Shown here: in pieces, positions 7,268-19,890 of the stretch
Position numbering within the stretch: position 1 is the first letter of the stretch
Layout of the letters: each line of letters begins with the position of its first letter
Assembly: GCA_021775965.1 (NCBI GenBank)
Contig: JAJFGV010000118.1
Coordinates: 1-44,141 of the forward strand
Origin: Alphaproteobacteria bacterium
Lineage (GTDB): Bacteria > Pseudomonadota > Alphaproteobacteria > Micavibrionales > Micavibrionaceae
DNA length: 44,141 nucleotides
Reading direction: 5' to 3'
The notes under the pieces: model-generated
The model's input: only the letters and a program-made list of their open reading frames with translations
Told to the model about the DNA's origin: nothing
The model's database searches: none
Made by a program: the position numbers and the translations under genes

Positions 7268-9052
7268 TTACATGCGCTCGGGAATCTCGATGCCGAGCAA
7301 GCCGAGCACCAGCGCAATCTGTCTATGCGTCAATTCACATAGCGCCAGACGGCTGGAGCGTAGCGCCTCATCTTCTTCCGACAAAATATGACATGCGGCA
7401 TAGAAACTGCTGAATTCCTGCGCCAGCCTGTACGCGTATTCACACAGCAAATGCGGCGTATAATTCTTCAGCGCGCCTTCAAAAACATCCGGCAATTCAG
7501 TCAAAAGCAGCGCCAAAGATCTGTCAGAATCCTGAATTGTAAATTCCTTACCGGGCTCAAATCCCTGCGCCTGCGCTTTTCGTAACAACGATTTGATACG
7601 TACAGCCTGATACAATAAATACGGCCCGGTTTTGCCCTCAAAGCTGGTCATGCGGTCAATATCAAAGACATAATCGGCGATACGATTGTTCTGCAGATCG
7701 GCAAATTTGATCGCCGCAATCGCAACTTTCTGGGCAATATCAGCACGTTCGGACGCTTCGATATCCCGGGCCAGCTCCGCTTCATCCAGCCGGGCTGTCG
7801 CTTTTTCAATCCCCATAGAAATGAGTTCTTCGAGCCGCATCACCCCGCCAGCGCGGGTTTTGAAAGGTTTACCATCGGGGCCATTCATCGTGCCAAATCC
7901 GGCATGGGTAAGCTCTGTACTGTCAGGTACAATTCCACCTTTATACGCGGCGCGAAATACCTGTTCAAAATGAAGGCTTTGGCGCTGATCCACCACATAG
8001 ATAATTCTTGCGGGCTTATACTCCTCCATCCGCTCGACTATCGTCGCCAAATCCGTTGTGCCGTACATTACCCCGCCATCGGATTTCAATAAAATCAGCG
8101 GCGGCATCTCTTTTTTGTCACCCTCCTGCTCCACCGAAATCACCAGCGCGCCTTCGCTTTCCTCTGCAAAACCCTTTGTTTTCAGCCTGTTAACCATCGG
8201 CGCGATCATCTCGTGTACGTCTGCCTCGCCCTTCCATAAATCGAAATGAACACCCAGCGCACCAAAGTTCTGTTTTATGCCTTCAATGGAAACTTCTGCG
8301 AATTGCTGCGCCGCTTTTCGGTAGGCCGGATCACCGTCCTGAAATTTGCGTGTCGCTTGCTGTGCCTTTTTCAACCGCGCTTCATCCTCCTTACAGGCCT
8401 TTGAAGCCGCCGGATAAATCTCCTCAAGCTGTTCCAGCGTCACGTTCTGCCCCAGTATACCGCGCTCTTCTAGCTCCGTGATAACCTGGCCCATGTGTAA
8501 GCCCCAATCCCCAAAATGCACATCTCCAATCGTCTTAAACCCAGCAAAACCGCAGATACGACGCAGAGAATCGCCAATAACAGAGCTGCGCAAATGCCCG
8601 ACATGCATGGGTTTGGCGATGTTCGGCCCGCCGTAATCAAGGACGATGGTCTCCTGTTTGGTGATTTTCTCGACGCCCAAACGCTCATCAACCGCGCTGT
8701 CCGCCAGATGTGCCGCCAGATATTCATCCGTGATATTGAGGTTAATAAACCCCGGTCCGGCGATTTCGATATTTTTAAAAACCTCATGTCCTTGATAATG
8801 CACAGAAACATACTCGCTATTAACGTATGTATCTCTATCATGACCAAAGCCGAGTAACTTCGTCTGTATTTCTCCAGCAATCTCGCGCGGGTTTTTGCTT
8901 GCTAGTTTTGCCGCGCTCATCGCGCCATTGCACTGAAACTGCGCCAGATCAGGCCGATCCGACACCCGCACCTGCCCAAGTTCCACAGGCAAATCCAGCG
9001 CCGCAAACGCCGCACCCGTTATTTCCGTCAATTTTTCAGCGAGTGAGGTCAT
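7268..9052 (-). CDS. argS: Arginyl-tRNA synthetase
   Basis: Encodes a 594-residue class I synthetase that charges tRNA-Arg in the cytoplasm. The HIGH-type signature is HVGH at residues 150-153 within NIAKPMHVGHLRSS. A KMSKS-like segment KPFKTRAGG lies before the C-terminal helical anticodon-binding domain (YRLAQEFSSFYAACHIL). The N-terminal ArgS domain is present, and length is normal for the family. The gene diverges from the orphan gene at 9135, with 82 bp between them that must hold both promoters. It ends 41 bp from the fic-like gene and may be co-transcribed with it. Confidence 0.98.
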   Translation of the reverse strand: MTSLAEKLTEITGAAFAALDLPVELGQVRVSDRPDLAQFQCNGAMSAAKLASKNPREIAGEIQTKLLGFGHDRDTYVNSEYVSVHYQGHEVFKNIEIAGPGFINLNITDEYLAAHLADSAVDERLGVEKITKQETIVLDYGGPNIAKPMHVGHLRSSVIGDSLRRICGFAGFKTIGDVHFGDWGLHMGQVITELEERGILGQNVTLEQLEEIYPAASKACKEDEARLKKAQQATRKFQDGDPAYRKAAQQFAEVSIEGIKQNFGALGVHFDLWKGEADVHEMIAPMVNRLKTKGFAEESEGALVISVEQEGDKKEMPPLILLKSDGGVMYGTTDLATIVERMEEYKPARIIYVVDQRQSLHFEQVFRAAYKGGIVPDSTELTHAGFGTMNGPDGKPFKTRAGGVMRLEELISMGIEKATARLDEAELARDIEASERADIAQKVAIAAIKFADLQNNRIADYVFDIDRMTSFEGKTGPYLLYQAVRIKSLLRKAQAQGFEPGKEFTIQDSDRSLALLLTELPDVFEGALKNYTPHLLCEYAYRLAQEFSSFYAACHILSEEDEALRSSRLALCELTHRQIALVLGLLGIEIPERM

Positions 9053-9134
9053 CTTTCCATATTTTCTTGCAATTATGATCTGCCATAGGTTAAATACACA
9101 ATCTACACATAATTACAAAGTACTGGAGTAAAAA

Positions 9135-12253
<3,119 letters not shown>

Positions 12254-12333
12254 TCATTACTTTTTTGGAAGCTAACCCATTGATTTTAAATGAATTTTTT
12301 CCAATTTTCTTGTGTTCTTATTTATAGCACAGC

Positions 12334-12352
12334 GCCTATAAAAAACATAGGC
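12334..12352. repeat. Inverted repeat upstream of gyrB and hisC
   Basis: GCCTAT and ATAGGC are separated by seven bases (AAAAAAC) in the AT-rich divergent intergenic region 12233-12486. This is a candidate operator or small hairpin that could act on gyrB, hisC or both. No regulator can be named from the sequence. Confidence 0.35.
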
Positions 12353-12486
12353 AAATTGCACGATTTTTCGTAGCTTTTTCGTAGGTTTTTTGCCCGTTTT
12401 CTTGGTTTTTACGGGGGGTTTTAGAACTGCGCATACAGCAAAGAAAACTCAAGACAAATCGATCAGGTTTTACTATCATCTGCAAA

Positions 12487-13614
12487 ATGAACGAACATCT
12501 AAAAAAGCTCATCCGTACCCATTATCTTTCCCTTTCCGGCTATGTCTCAGCCGGGATGGAGGCCGCCAAAGGCGATGAGAAGATTTTCATGAACGCCAAT
12601 GAAAATCCTTATGCCCTGCCGGGTCTGGGCAGTATGAACCGTTATCCGGAGCCGCAGCCCATCGAATTGCTTGAGGCTTACGCCAAAACATATGGCGTAG
12701 AACCAAGCCAAATTCTGGCCACACGCGGCGCTGATGAATCGATCAAGCTACTCACCCGTGTTTTTTGTGAGCCGCACAAGGACAGTATCCTCATCCATCC
12801 GCCGACTTTTGGCATTTATAAGGTCGATGCGCAAAGCCTACCCGTAGAGGTTCTTGAAGTACCACTCATTGAAGAGGCTGGGTCTTTTGCGCTTGATACC
12901 GAAAAAATGATTGAAACAGCCAAAAGTAAAAAAACCAAAATTGTTTACATCTGTTCACCCAATAACCCCACTGGCTCCAGCTTTGCGCATGAAGACATTT
13001 TAAACATTTGCACAGAACTCGAGGGAACAAGCGTCGTTATTCTTGATGAGGCCTATGTTGAGTTCTCGGCAAAAGAAAGCCTTACGCCAAAGCTGGCGGA
13101 GCACTCAAATCTGATTATCCTGCGCACGCTTTCCAAAGCCTATAGCCTTGCCGGAGCGCGGATGGGAGTCACGTTATGCGCGGATAAAAATTTCATTACC
13201 TTTATGAAAGAAAAAGTGGCGGATATTTATCCGCTACCATTGCCCAGTGTTATGGCGGCTTTGCGCGCTCTTTCACCCGAGAGCAAGGATAACTTTCAAA
13301 ACAATATCCAGAGCATCCGGAGTGAACGCGAAAGACTGAAAGAAGAATTCCGTACCTCGCGCCTGATTAAAAAGACCTATATCTCCGATGCGAATTTCCT
13401 GCTGGTCAAGATGGCTATAGATCAAGGGGACAAGAGTATCGCGGGTGATTTTATTGCCTTCTGCCTGAGCCAGGATTTGATCCTGCGCGATCTTTCAGAC
13501 AAGCCAGATACGCAAGGCTGCATCCGCATTACCATTGGCTCACCAGAGCAAAATGATTACCTGATCAAGGTCATGAAACGCTTCGAAGACAAGATGGCTG
13601 CCGCTGCGGCTTGA
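12487..13614 (+). CDS. hisC: Histidinol-phosphate aminotransferase
   Basis: Encodes a 375-residue fold-type I PLP enzyme. HisC converts imidazole acetol-phosphate and glutamate to histidinol phosphate; some family members also act on aromatic amino acids. Visible marks are ANENPY near the N terminus, SPNNPTG, LDEAYVEF and the PLP lysine K217 in RTLSKAYSLAGARMG. Length fits the family. There are no other his genes nearby. It sits between gyrB and recF, opposite in strand to both, so it looks like an insertion into the old replication gene order. It overlaps recF tail to tail by 44 bp. Another aromatic-type aminotransferase role is possible. Confidence 0.88.
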   Translation: MNEHLKKLIRTHYLSLSGYVSAGMEAAKGDEKIFMNANENPYALPGLGSMNRYPEPQPIELLEAYAKTYGVEPSQILATRGADESIKLLTRVFCEPHKDSILIHPPTFGIYKVDAQSLPVEVLEVPLIEEAGSFALDTEKMIETAKSKKTKIVYICSPNNPTGSSFAHEDILNICTELEGTSVVILDEAYVEFSAKESLTPKLAEHSNLIILRTLSKAYSLAGARMGVTLCADKNFITFMKEKVADIYPLPLPSVMAALRALSPESKDNFQNNIQSIRSERERLKEEFRTSRLIKKTYISDANFLLVKMAIDQGDKSIAGDFIAFCLSQDLILRDLSDKPDTQGCIRITIGSPEQNDYLIKVMKRFEDKMAAAAA

Positions 13615-14719
13615 TATCAGCATCGCGCACTTCAAAAAACTGGGCCCTATCCCGTACAGCTTCGAATAATTTTTCTTCCGTCCCGGTCAACCAAACCTGA
13701 CCGCCGAGATCGATCAGCAGATCATACAGCGCCGCCCGCCGTCCCTCATCCAAATGCGCCGCAACTTCATCAAGCAGCAAAATCGGCGGCGCGCCACGCT
13801 CGGCAGCGATAAGGCGTGCATGGGCCAGCACCAACCCAATCAACAACGCCTTTTGTTCCCCCGTCGAGCATTGATCGGCTGGCATATCTTTGGCCGCATA
13901 GCGAACCACCAAATCACTTTTATGCGGGCCGCTTGCCGCGCCACCAACGCGCGCATCCTGCTGCCGTGATTGTTTCAACTGATACGCAAATAACTCCTCA
14001 ACCTCCAGCGCAGGCGCATTATGCAGAAGCTCCTCAATCGTGCCGCTGACATTTAATAGCGCGCGCGGAAAAAACTCATTATCAGATTTATCACAGGCCC
14101 GTTGCAAACGCTGCGCAAATTCCAGCCGCGCCGCAGCCAGGGCCGTGCCTGTTTCCGCCATTTGAGATTCCAGCGAATCCAGCCAGGCAATGTCCGGCGT
14201 GTCATCATCCTGTAGCAATTTCGAGCGCTGGCGCATCGCGTTTTCGTATCTTGTTGTCCGTCCTGAATGCCCCGGATCAAACGCAAACACCAACCTGTCC
14301 AAAAACCGCCGCCGCTCCCGCGCTGCATCGATGAACAACCGATCCATCTGCGGCGTCAGCCAAACGCAGGCCACATAATCCGCTAGTGCGCTTTGGCTCT
14401 TGGCGTTTTGCTCATTGATGCGAATAACGCGCTTTTCGGTTTGCGCATCCAACCCGGTACCGAGGCGTACATTTTCATGCTGCGTTTGCACCTGCGCCGC
14501 CACCGCCCAGGGCTTTGGCGCTTCCCGGCATTGCACTTCCATCACCTTGGCAGTACGCAAGCCCCGCCCCGGCGCCAGAAACGAGACCGCTTCAAGCACA
14601 TTGGTTTTGCCAGCGCCATTGGGACCGTGCAGAACGATGAGGCCGGAATTCAATTCGGCCAACGCCGCCTGCTCATAGCAGCGGAAATTATGGAGCTTGA
14701 GCGATGTAAGATAGGACAT
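13571..14719 (-). CDS. recF: DNA replication and repair protein RecF
   Basis: Encodes 382 residues. RecF is an SMC-like ATPase that loads RecA at gaps with RecO and RecR. The Walker A motif GPNGAGKT spans residues 32-39. The ABC signature STGEQKALLIGLVLAHA and Walker B ILLLDEVAAHLDEGRR lie in the C-terminal third, followed by the VWLTGTE block. The last dozen residues (PQRQPSCLRSVS) extend past the usual end and are encoded in the overlap with hisC. The gene follows dnaN in transcription order, as in many bacteria, with a small plus-strand gene now between them. Confidence 0.96.
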   Translation of the reverse strand: MSYLTSLKLHNFRCYEQAALAELNSGLIVLHGPNGAGKTNVLEAVSFLAPGRGLRTAKVMEVQCREAPKPWAVAAQVQTQHENVRLGTGLDAQTEKRVIRINEQNAKSQSALADYVACVWLTPQMDRLFIDAARERRRFLDRLVFAFDPGHSGRTTRYENAMRQRSKLLQDDDTPDIAWLDSLESQMAETGTALAAARLEFAQRLQRACDKSDNEFFPRALLNVSGTIEELLHNAPALEVEELFAYQLKQSRQQDARVGGAASGPHKSDLVVRYAAKDMPADQCSTGEQKALLIGLVLAHARLIAAERGAPPILLLDEVAAHLDEGRRAALYDLLIDLGGQVWLTGTEEKLFEAVRDRAQFFEVRDADIKPQRQPSCLRSVS

Positions 14720-14729
14720 AAGCTATTTT

Positions 14730-14760
14730 AGCCACAGAGACGCAGAGAACCCAGAGAAAT
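14730..14760. repeat. CCACAGAG-type intergenic repeat fragment
   Basis: Imperfect tandem units (ccacagagacg, cagagaac, ccagagaaa) stand in the recF upstream region, and a partial echo (ccacagaaaa) begins at 14782. Repeats of this type are scattered between genes in many bacterial genomes; their function is unknown. Confidence 0.4.
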
Positions 14761-14837
14761 ATTATTATTAAAAATAACTTGACCACAGAAAAAATAATAT
14801 GTTAAAAACTATTTTTATTCATATTATGGAGATGGTT

Positions 14838-15050
14838 ATGGCAAGAAGTACAAAGCAAGCAGATCAGAGTTTTCTTAATCACCTTAAAGATAAGCTCAGA
14901 CACCAGGCAGACTTTCATCTGGAGCGAGAACAGAATCCTATGAAGAAAGCAGAAATGCTGGAGAGAATTACTGCAGCATTTCAGAAAGTGGTATCTGCTC
15001 AAGAAACTTTAGGTTGGCCAAAAGCTTCACGCCCCAAACCCGGAAGATAA
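14838..15050 (+). CDS. Small hypothetical basic protein
   Basis: Encodes 70 residues (MARSTKQADQSFLNHLKDK at the start). The sequence is almost wholly helical and charged, with no membrane segment and no known motif. The ATG at 14838 is chosen over one at 14799 because GGAG at 14828-14831 lies 6 bp before it. The earlier start would add a poorly conserved-looking hydrophobic stub. It is convergent with dnaN (12 bp between the stops) and divergent from recF. It interrupts the dnaN-recF neighbourhood. Function unknown. Confidence 0.6.
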   Translation: MARSTKQADQSFLNHLKDKLRHQADFHLEREQNPMKKAEMLERITAAFQKVVSAQETLGWPKASRPKPGR

Positions 15051-15062
15051 CTTAGTGCTATA

Positions 15063-16178
15063 CTAAACCCGCAGCGGCATAATCACATAAAGCGCGCTGG
15101 CATCGGAATTATCCTGGATAATTGTCGGCGAAGCCGGGTCCGCCAGCGTCAAGCGGCAACCTTCGCCTTCAATCTGGGATGTGATATCCAGCAAATATTT
15201 GGCGTTAAAGCCGATCTCGATATCGGTATCACCGTTAACCTCGACCTCTTCTGTCGCACTGCCTGCATCAGGAGAACTGGCGGAAATCGTCATGTTCTTG
15301 CCCTGCAGCGTTACTTTTACCGCACGCGATTTGCCATCGGAAATCGTCGACACGCGATCAATCGCGCTTGTAAATATTTTCGGATCAACCTCGACAATCT
15401 TGTCATTGCCCTGCGGAATAACCTTTTGATAATCGGGGAACGTCCCATCGATTAGCTTCGAGCTCAGCACAACATGATCGAACGCAAAACGTATTTTGCT
15501 CTCGGATAAACTAATTTCAATCGCATCGGCTGCTTCATCAACTAATTTGCGCAGCTCACCCACCGCCTTACGCGGCAATATAACACCCGGCATACCGGCG
15601 GCACCATCGGGCAATGGCATTTCAAAGCGGGCCAAGCGGTGACCATCGGTGGCCACAGCGCGCAGCACGTTCACGCCGTCATTTTCGGCCTGATGCAGAT
15701 AAATACCGTTGAGGTAATAACGCGTTTCTTCGGTAGACATCGCAAATTTTGTACGATCAATCAGCGCGCGCAAATCCGCCGCTGGGACAGAAAAACCGGT
15801 TGGCAAATCGCCGCCGCCAATTTCCGGGAAGTCGGCCGTTGGCAAACAGCTGAGTTTAAAGTTAGAGCGCCCGGCCGATACCGTCATCATCGTGCCTTCA
15901 GCATTCAGCGTCAATTGAACATCACTGCCATCCGGCAATTTACGAATAATGTCATGCAGCGTATGGGCCGGCGCGGTTGTTGCTCCCGGTTCCGAGACTT
16001 GCGCCGCAACAGATTCATTGATCTCCAGATCCATATCTGTGGTCGCCAGAGACAAAACACCATCTTCGGCTTTGATCAAAACATTGGCCAGAATAGGAAT
16101 GGTATTACGGCGCTCGACAACACTTTGGACATGGTTCAAAGACCGGAGGAGGGCTGCGCGTTCAATGCTCAGTTTCAT
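15063..16178 (-). CDS. dnaN: DNA polymerase III beta sliding clamp
   Basis: Encodes 371 residues that form the dimeric ring tethering DNA polymerase III to DNA. Typical features are the MKLSIERAALLRSLNHVQ start, NTIPILANVLIKA, TEETRYYLNGIYLH and the C-terminal YVIMPLRV that forms the partner-binding pocket. The start used is the ATG at 16178. A TTG five codons upstream would give MKVAA before it, but homologues begin at MKLSIER. The gene lies 102 bp after the ferritin-like gene of the biotin operon and may be transcribed from its own promoter in that gap. Confidence 0.97.
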   Translation of the reverse strand: MKLSIERAALLRSLNHVQSVVERRNTIPILANVLIKAEDGVLSLATTDMDLEINESVAAQVSEPGATTAPAHTLHDIIRKLPDGSDVQLTLNAEGTMMTVSAGRSNFKLSCLPTADFPEIGGGDLPTGFSVPAADLRALIDRTKFAMSTEETRYYLNGIYLHQAENDGVNVLRAVATDGHRLARFEMPLPDGAAGMPGVILPRKAVGELRKLVDEAADAIEISLSESKIRFAFDHVVLSSKLIDGTFPDYQKVIPQGNDKIVEVDPKIFTSAIDRVSTISDGKSRAVKVTLQGKNMTISASSPDAGSATEEVEVNGDTDIEIGFNAKYLLDITSQIEGEGCRLTLADPASPTIIQDNSDASALYVIMPLRV

Positions 16179-16280
16179 GGCTGCTACTTTCAACAGTTAA
16201 AATTTTAATCAGGGAATCGGAGCATAGCACACTGGAAAAGCCCGTGGGAAGCGGAAAATGACCCAAAGATCAGGTGGAAA

Positions 16281-16901
16281 TCAGGCAGCCAGCAAGCTTT
16301 TCTGGCAATTGGCAAAACTTATGCACAGCTCTGCCCACAACTTGCCAAAAAGCTCTGTCTCATAGGCGCTTAGAGATTTTAGACGGTCTTCATTGTCGCC
16401 GCACATCTCAAACATCTCGGCCAGATGCATGTCTTCCTCGGCCAGCAGGCTCTTCAGAGAAAGCTGCAAATCACTGGCCTCCAGCACCTCCTGATAAATC
16501 GCATAGAGCCAACAAGCCCGCAGCTCGATAATCAGCGACACCCAGGGATATGGGTCATCAGGCGTAACAGCCTTGCTAAGCCCGGCATCCATGCGGCCGA
16601 AATACATCAGCGCCGGCACGCGGCACATGGTGTTCTCATCCGTATAACCATCCAACGCGTGCCCGGCGATCCGTTCGGCCTGGCGTTTGAAGAAATACGC
16701 ATGGCGCGCCTCTTCGGCCAGATGTTTGAGGCTGTCTTCGGTGAGAGTTTTATTCATCTGCGAAAGCATAATCTTGCGGCTGCCCATATGCTCGAGCATC
16801 GAAAGCATGTTCATAAACCGCGCATGTTCTTGCGGCTGCTTTACGATATCTTGTAGGAATTCACGCACCGAATTTTCATGCCGCGCGTTGTTCTCTTTCA
16901 T
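16281..16901 (-). CDS. Ferritin-like diiron protein of the biotin operon
   Basis: Encodes about 206 residues from the ATG at 16901, or 218 from 16937; numbering here uses the long form. Two ExxH motifs (EEARH, E76/H79; EEDMH, E168/H171) and carboxylates E49 and E138 at ferritin-like spacing give a full six-ligand diiron site on a four-helix bundle. Members of this superfamily are oxygenases, oxidases or iron-handling proteins. The gene overlaps the 3' end of bioA by 26 bp and is the last of bioB-bioF-bioD-bioA, so it is almost certainly co-translated. No bioC, bioH, bioI or bioZ is present in the window. An oxidative route to the pimeloyl precursor is a testable inference. Iron handling for BioB, or an unrelated role, remains possible. 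Confidence 0.75.
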   Translation of the reverse strand: MKENNARHENSVREFLQDIVKQPQEHARFMNMLSMLEHMGSRKIMLSQMNKTLTEDSLKHLAEEARHAYFFKRQAERIAGHALDGYTDENTMCRVPALMYFGRMDAGLSKAVTPDDPYPWVSLIIELRACWLYAIYQEVLEASDLQLSLKSLLAEEDMHLAEMFEMCGDNEDRLKSLSAYETELFGKLWAELCISFANCQKSLLAA

Positions 16902-18159
16902 CCCGGATATGATCCAGGGCCCGCCAGAGTGTTTCATAGATCAGCTCCAGATCTTCAGATGTTATGCAATAAGGAGGCAAAATATAGACCGTATTACCGA
17001 CCGGGCGCAAGAGAACATCATTTTCAATCATGAAATCATAGATTTGCGGGCCAATTTCGGACAGATAGCCCTGGGTTTCATCCTTGATATCCATGGCAAA
17101 AATACTGCCCTGAACCCGCAGCGCCGCCACATCGGGGCGCGCATAAAACCAGCCCGCCGCTTTTTCATGGGCCTGCTCAATGCTACGGATATTGGTCATC
17201 ACCGGCTCCGTTGCCCAAATTTCTAAACTCGCCAATGCCGCGGCGCAAGCCAGCGCATTGCCGGTAAAGGACGTCGAATGGAAAAATGTCTTGCTGCGGT
17301 CGGTATCGTAAAACGCGGTGTAAATCTCTTTGGTCGCCAGCGTCGCGCCCATCGGCAGGAACCCACCGGTCAGCCCTTTTGACAAGCACATCAGATCCGG
17401 CGCAATCCCGGCCTTTTCACAGGCAAACATGGACCCCGTACGACCAAAGCCAGTCATTACCTCATCAGCAATCAGCAGCGCCCCATGCGCCCGGCATAAA
17501 TCATGCAACGCCTTCAACGTCTCCGGCGTGTAAACCCGCATCCCAGAAGCGCCCTGCACCAACGGCTCAACAATTAGCGCCGCAACATCGCCAGCACGCA
17601 AGATGGATTCAAATTTCTCCAGTGTTTGAAATTCTCGTCCCTCGAATGGAAACGGCAAATGTTCAACATCAAATAGATACGGTTCGTATAGTTTATTAAA
17701 GACGCTGCGTGAGCCTGCACTCATGGCTCCGAACGTATCACCATGATAGCCACCTTCGAGTGCTACAATCTTGCGGCGCGGCGTGCTCTCATGTTCGAAA
17801 TAGCCAATCGCCATTTTCAAGGCTACCTCTACGGCCGTCGAACCACTATCGGAATAAAACACAAACTCCAGCGACGGATCACTGAGCCGCAAAAGCTTCT
17901 TGGCAAGCTCTTCTGCCGGCTCGTGCGTAAAACCGGCGAATACCACCTGTTCGAGCTTTTCCGCCTGCGCCTGCACAGCTTTCACAATCTTCGGATGACA
18001 ATGGCCATGCGTATTCACCCACCAAGATGAAATCCCGTCAATAATCTTGCGCCCATCCTTTGTGTACAAATACGCACCTTCCGCCCGATCGACATGAATC
18101 GAATCGGGCAGCAACGCATGCTGCGTCATTGGATGCCATATCGGTGAAACTTCACTCAC
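16876..18159 (-). CDS. bioA: Adenosylmethionine-8-amino-7-oxononanoate aminotransferase
   Basis: Encodes a 427-residue class III PLP aminotransferase. It makes 7,8-diaminopelargonic acid from KAPA, using S-adenosylmethionine as amino donor. Visible marks are the IWHPMTQHALLPDSI start typical of BioA, ISSWWVNTHGHCHPKI, GGYHGDTFGAM, IADEVMTGFGRTG and the PLP lysine K261 in LSKGLTGGFLPM. Length fits. The start lies 4 bp after the bioD stop, and the 3' end overlaps the ferritin-like gene. It is part of one tight biotin operon. Confidence 0.97.
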   Translation of the reverse strand: MSEVSPIWHPMTQHALLPDSIHVDRAEGAYLYTKDGRKIIDGISSWWVNTHGHCHPKIVKAVQAQAEKLEQVVFAGFTHEPAEELAKKLLRLSDPSLEFVFYSDSGSTAVEVALKMAIGYFEHESTPRRKIVALEGGYHGDTFGAMSAGSRSVFNKLYEPYLFDVEHLPFPFEGREFQTLEKFESILRAGDVAALIVEPLVQGASGMRVYTPETLKALHDLCRAHGALLIADEVMTGFGRTGSMFACEKAGIAPDLMCLSKGLTGGFLPMGATLATKEIYTAFYDTDRSKTFFHSTSFTGNALACAAALASLEIWATEPVMTNIRSIEQAHEKAAGWFYARPDVAALRVQGSIFAMDIKDETQGYLSEIGPQIYDFMIENDVLLRPVGNTVYILPPYCITSEDLELIYETLWRALDHIRDEREQRAA

Positions 18160-18163
18160 GAGT

Positions 18164-18787
18164 TTAAAAATCCTCTAACTTAAAATTATCTTCAAAAGCC
18201 GTTTTCAAAGAATCCGCATTTAGCGTCTCCAACCGCGGCAAACGCCCCAGCACCTTCTCCTTTGAAAAATCAGCAATTGTGCGGATATTATCGTCATTTT
18301 CTTCGCCGATAAAGGCAATTCCGTGAATTTTTATCTTTCGCGACCACAACGCCTCCAGTGACAAAAGTGTGTGATTAAGCGTCCCCAGCCCTGTGCAGGC
18401 GCATAAAATCACCGGAACCTCCCATTTCTTAAACAAATTCACCTGAAGGTTTTCACGTGTGACCGGCACCATCAACCCGCCAGCCCCCTCAATAATCAGA
18501 GGCCGCTCCGAATCCGGAACCTCCATAGAATCGACATCCACCTGCACCCCATCAATTTCGGCGGCGCGATGCGGGGAAAGGGATTCGGTGAATATATGCT
18601 TTTCCGGTAAAAACCGTTCATCCGATAGGCCAGTTAAATCCTGAACGGTTTTGGTATCAACGCCGCCCTCGATTCCCGATTGCAAAGGCTTCCAGTAATT
18701 TGCCCCAAGCGCCTGCACCAGCATCGCTGCAAAAACCGTTTTTCCGATATCGGTATCGGTGCCTGTGATAATAAAATTCTGACTCAC
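18164..18787 (-). CDS. bioD: Dethiobiotin synthetase
   Basis: Encodes 207 residues. BioD closes the ureido ring of diaminopelargonic acid with CO2 and ATP. The P-loop is GTDTDIGKT (residues 9-17), near the N terminus as in the family. The IEGAGGLMVPVTRENLQVNLF block and the CACTGLGTLNHTLLSLEAL block follow. The start overlaps the bioF stop by 4 bp, indicating translational coupling. Confidence 0.96.
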   Translation of the reverse strand: MSQNFIITGTDTDIGKTVFAAMLVQALGANYWKPLQSGIEGGVDTKTVQDLTGLSDERFLPEKHIFTESLSPHRAAEIDGVQVDVDSMEVPDSERPLIIEGAGGLMVPVTRENLQVNLFKKWEVPVILCACTGLGTLNHTLLSLEALWSRKIKIHGIAFIGEENDDNIRTIADFSKEKVLGRLPRLETLNADSLKTAFEDNFKLEDF

Positions 18788-19890
18788 GCCGCCTTGTCCT
18801 GAAGATAGGGCGTGAGATGCGCGAAGAATTGATCGAGTGTTTCTTTCTCCAGATCAGCGTTCAGTGACAACCTTAATCTAGCTGATCCTTCCGGCACAGT
18901 CGGCGGACGAATAGCACGGATATCAAAGTCAGCTTTTTGTAACGCGCTCGCGACAAAAACAGCATGTTCATCTTCACCTAAAATAATAGGTACGATCTGA
19001 CTACCCTCACCACCCATTTGTAATTTTACATTGTTACAAATGATATGAAGACGCTCTCTTCTTTCTTTTCCTTCTTCTGATTGAACAAGCCTGAGCGCCT
19101 CCTTTACCAATACAGCCTGCAGCGGCGGCGGCGCGGTTGAATAAATAAACGGCCGGGCCGTATTAATCAGCGTGTCGATAATATCCCCTGATGCACAAAC
19201 CAACCCGCCAGCCACGCCCAGTGCCTTGCCGCAGGTATGCAGCGTAATCAGATTTCGGGGCAAGCTCTCTGCACAACCTTTGCCACCCTCCCCCCATACG
19301 CCCGTCGCATGCGCTTCATCGACAATCAGGGTTGCATCATATTTCTGCGCAAGTTCATAAAGCTCCGGCAACGGCGCAAAATCACCATCCATCGAATAAA
19401 GCGATTCGACAGCGATAAAAATCTGCTGCGCCTCATCCCGAAACCGCTTGAGTGCATCTTCATAGGCATTCAGATCGTTATGCGCGACCTTCACGCCCTT
19501 CGCATGCCCGGCATGAATACCGTCTTTCACACTGGCATGGATCAGCGAATCATATAGCACTACATCGTGGCGGGTCGACAATGTCGTAAACAGCGCGTAA
19601 TTGGCCTGAAACCCTGTGGCGAAATATAATGAACGCTCATAACCAAAGAAGCTCGCAGCAAATTCTTCGAGATCTTCATGCGCCGGATGATTACCCCGCA
19701 GCAGCCGTGACCCACCCGAACCAAGATCAATCCCCGATTCGATCGCGCTCAACGCAGCATCCCGCAATTTCGGATGATTCCGAAACCCCAGATAATCATT
19801 CGAGGTCAAATCAACACCGCTTTCGGAAGAAAGGCACCGCAAGCGCCCCTTGTCCTCAAGCTGCTTCAGCTGTTTTTGAAATTGGTTCAT
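18784..19890 (-). CDS. bioF: 8-amino-7-oxononanoate synthase
   Basis: Encodes about 368 residues of a PLP-dependent alpha-oxoamine synthase that joins alanine to pimeloyl-ACP or pimeloyl-CoA. Visible are [11 protein letters not shown]-type sequence (TSNDYLGFR), [35 protein letters not shown] and the PLP lysine in [12 protein letters not shown]. The start used is the ATG at 19890 ([18 protein letters not shown]), preceded by AAGG. A longer frame to 19950 would overlap bioB by 95 bp and adds atypical sequence. With this start the overlap with bioB is 35 bp. Confidence 0.95.
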   Translation of the reverse strand: MNQFQKQLKQLEDKGRLRCLSSESGVDLTSNDYLGFRNHPKLRDAALSAIESGIDLGSGGSRLLRGNHPAHEDLEEFAASFFGYERSLYFATGFQANYALFTTLSTRHDVVLYDSLIHASVKDGIHAGHAKGVKVAHNDLNAYEDALKRFRDEAQQIFIAVESLYSMDGDFAPLPELYELAQKYDATLIVDEAHATGVWGEGGKGCAESLPRNLITLHTCGKALGVAGGLVCASGDIIDTLINTARPFIYSTAPPPLQAVLVKEALRLVQSEEGKERRERLHIICNNVKLQMGGEGSQIVPIILGEDEHAVFVASALQKADFDIRAIRPPTVPEGSARLRLSLNADLEKETLDQFFAHLTPYLQDKAA

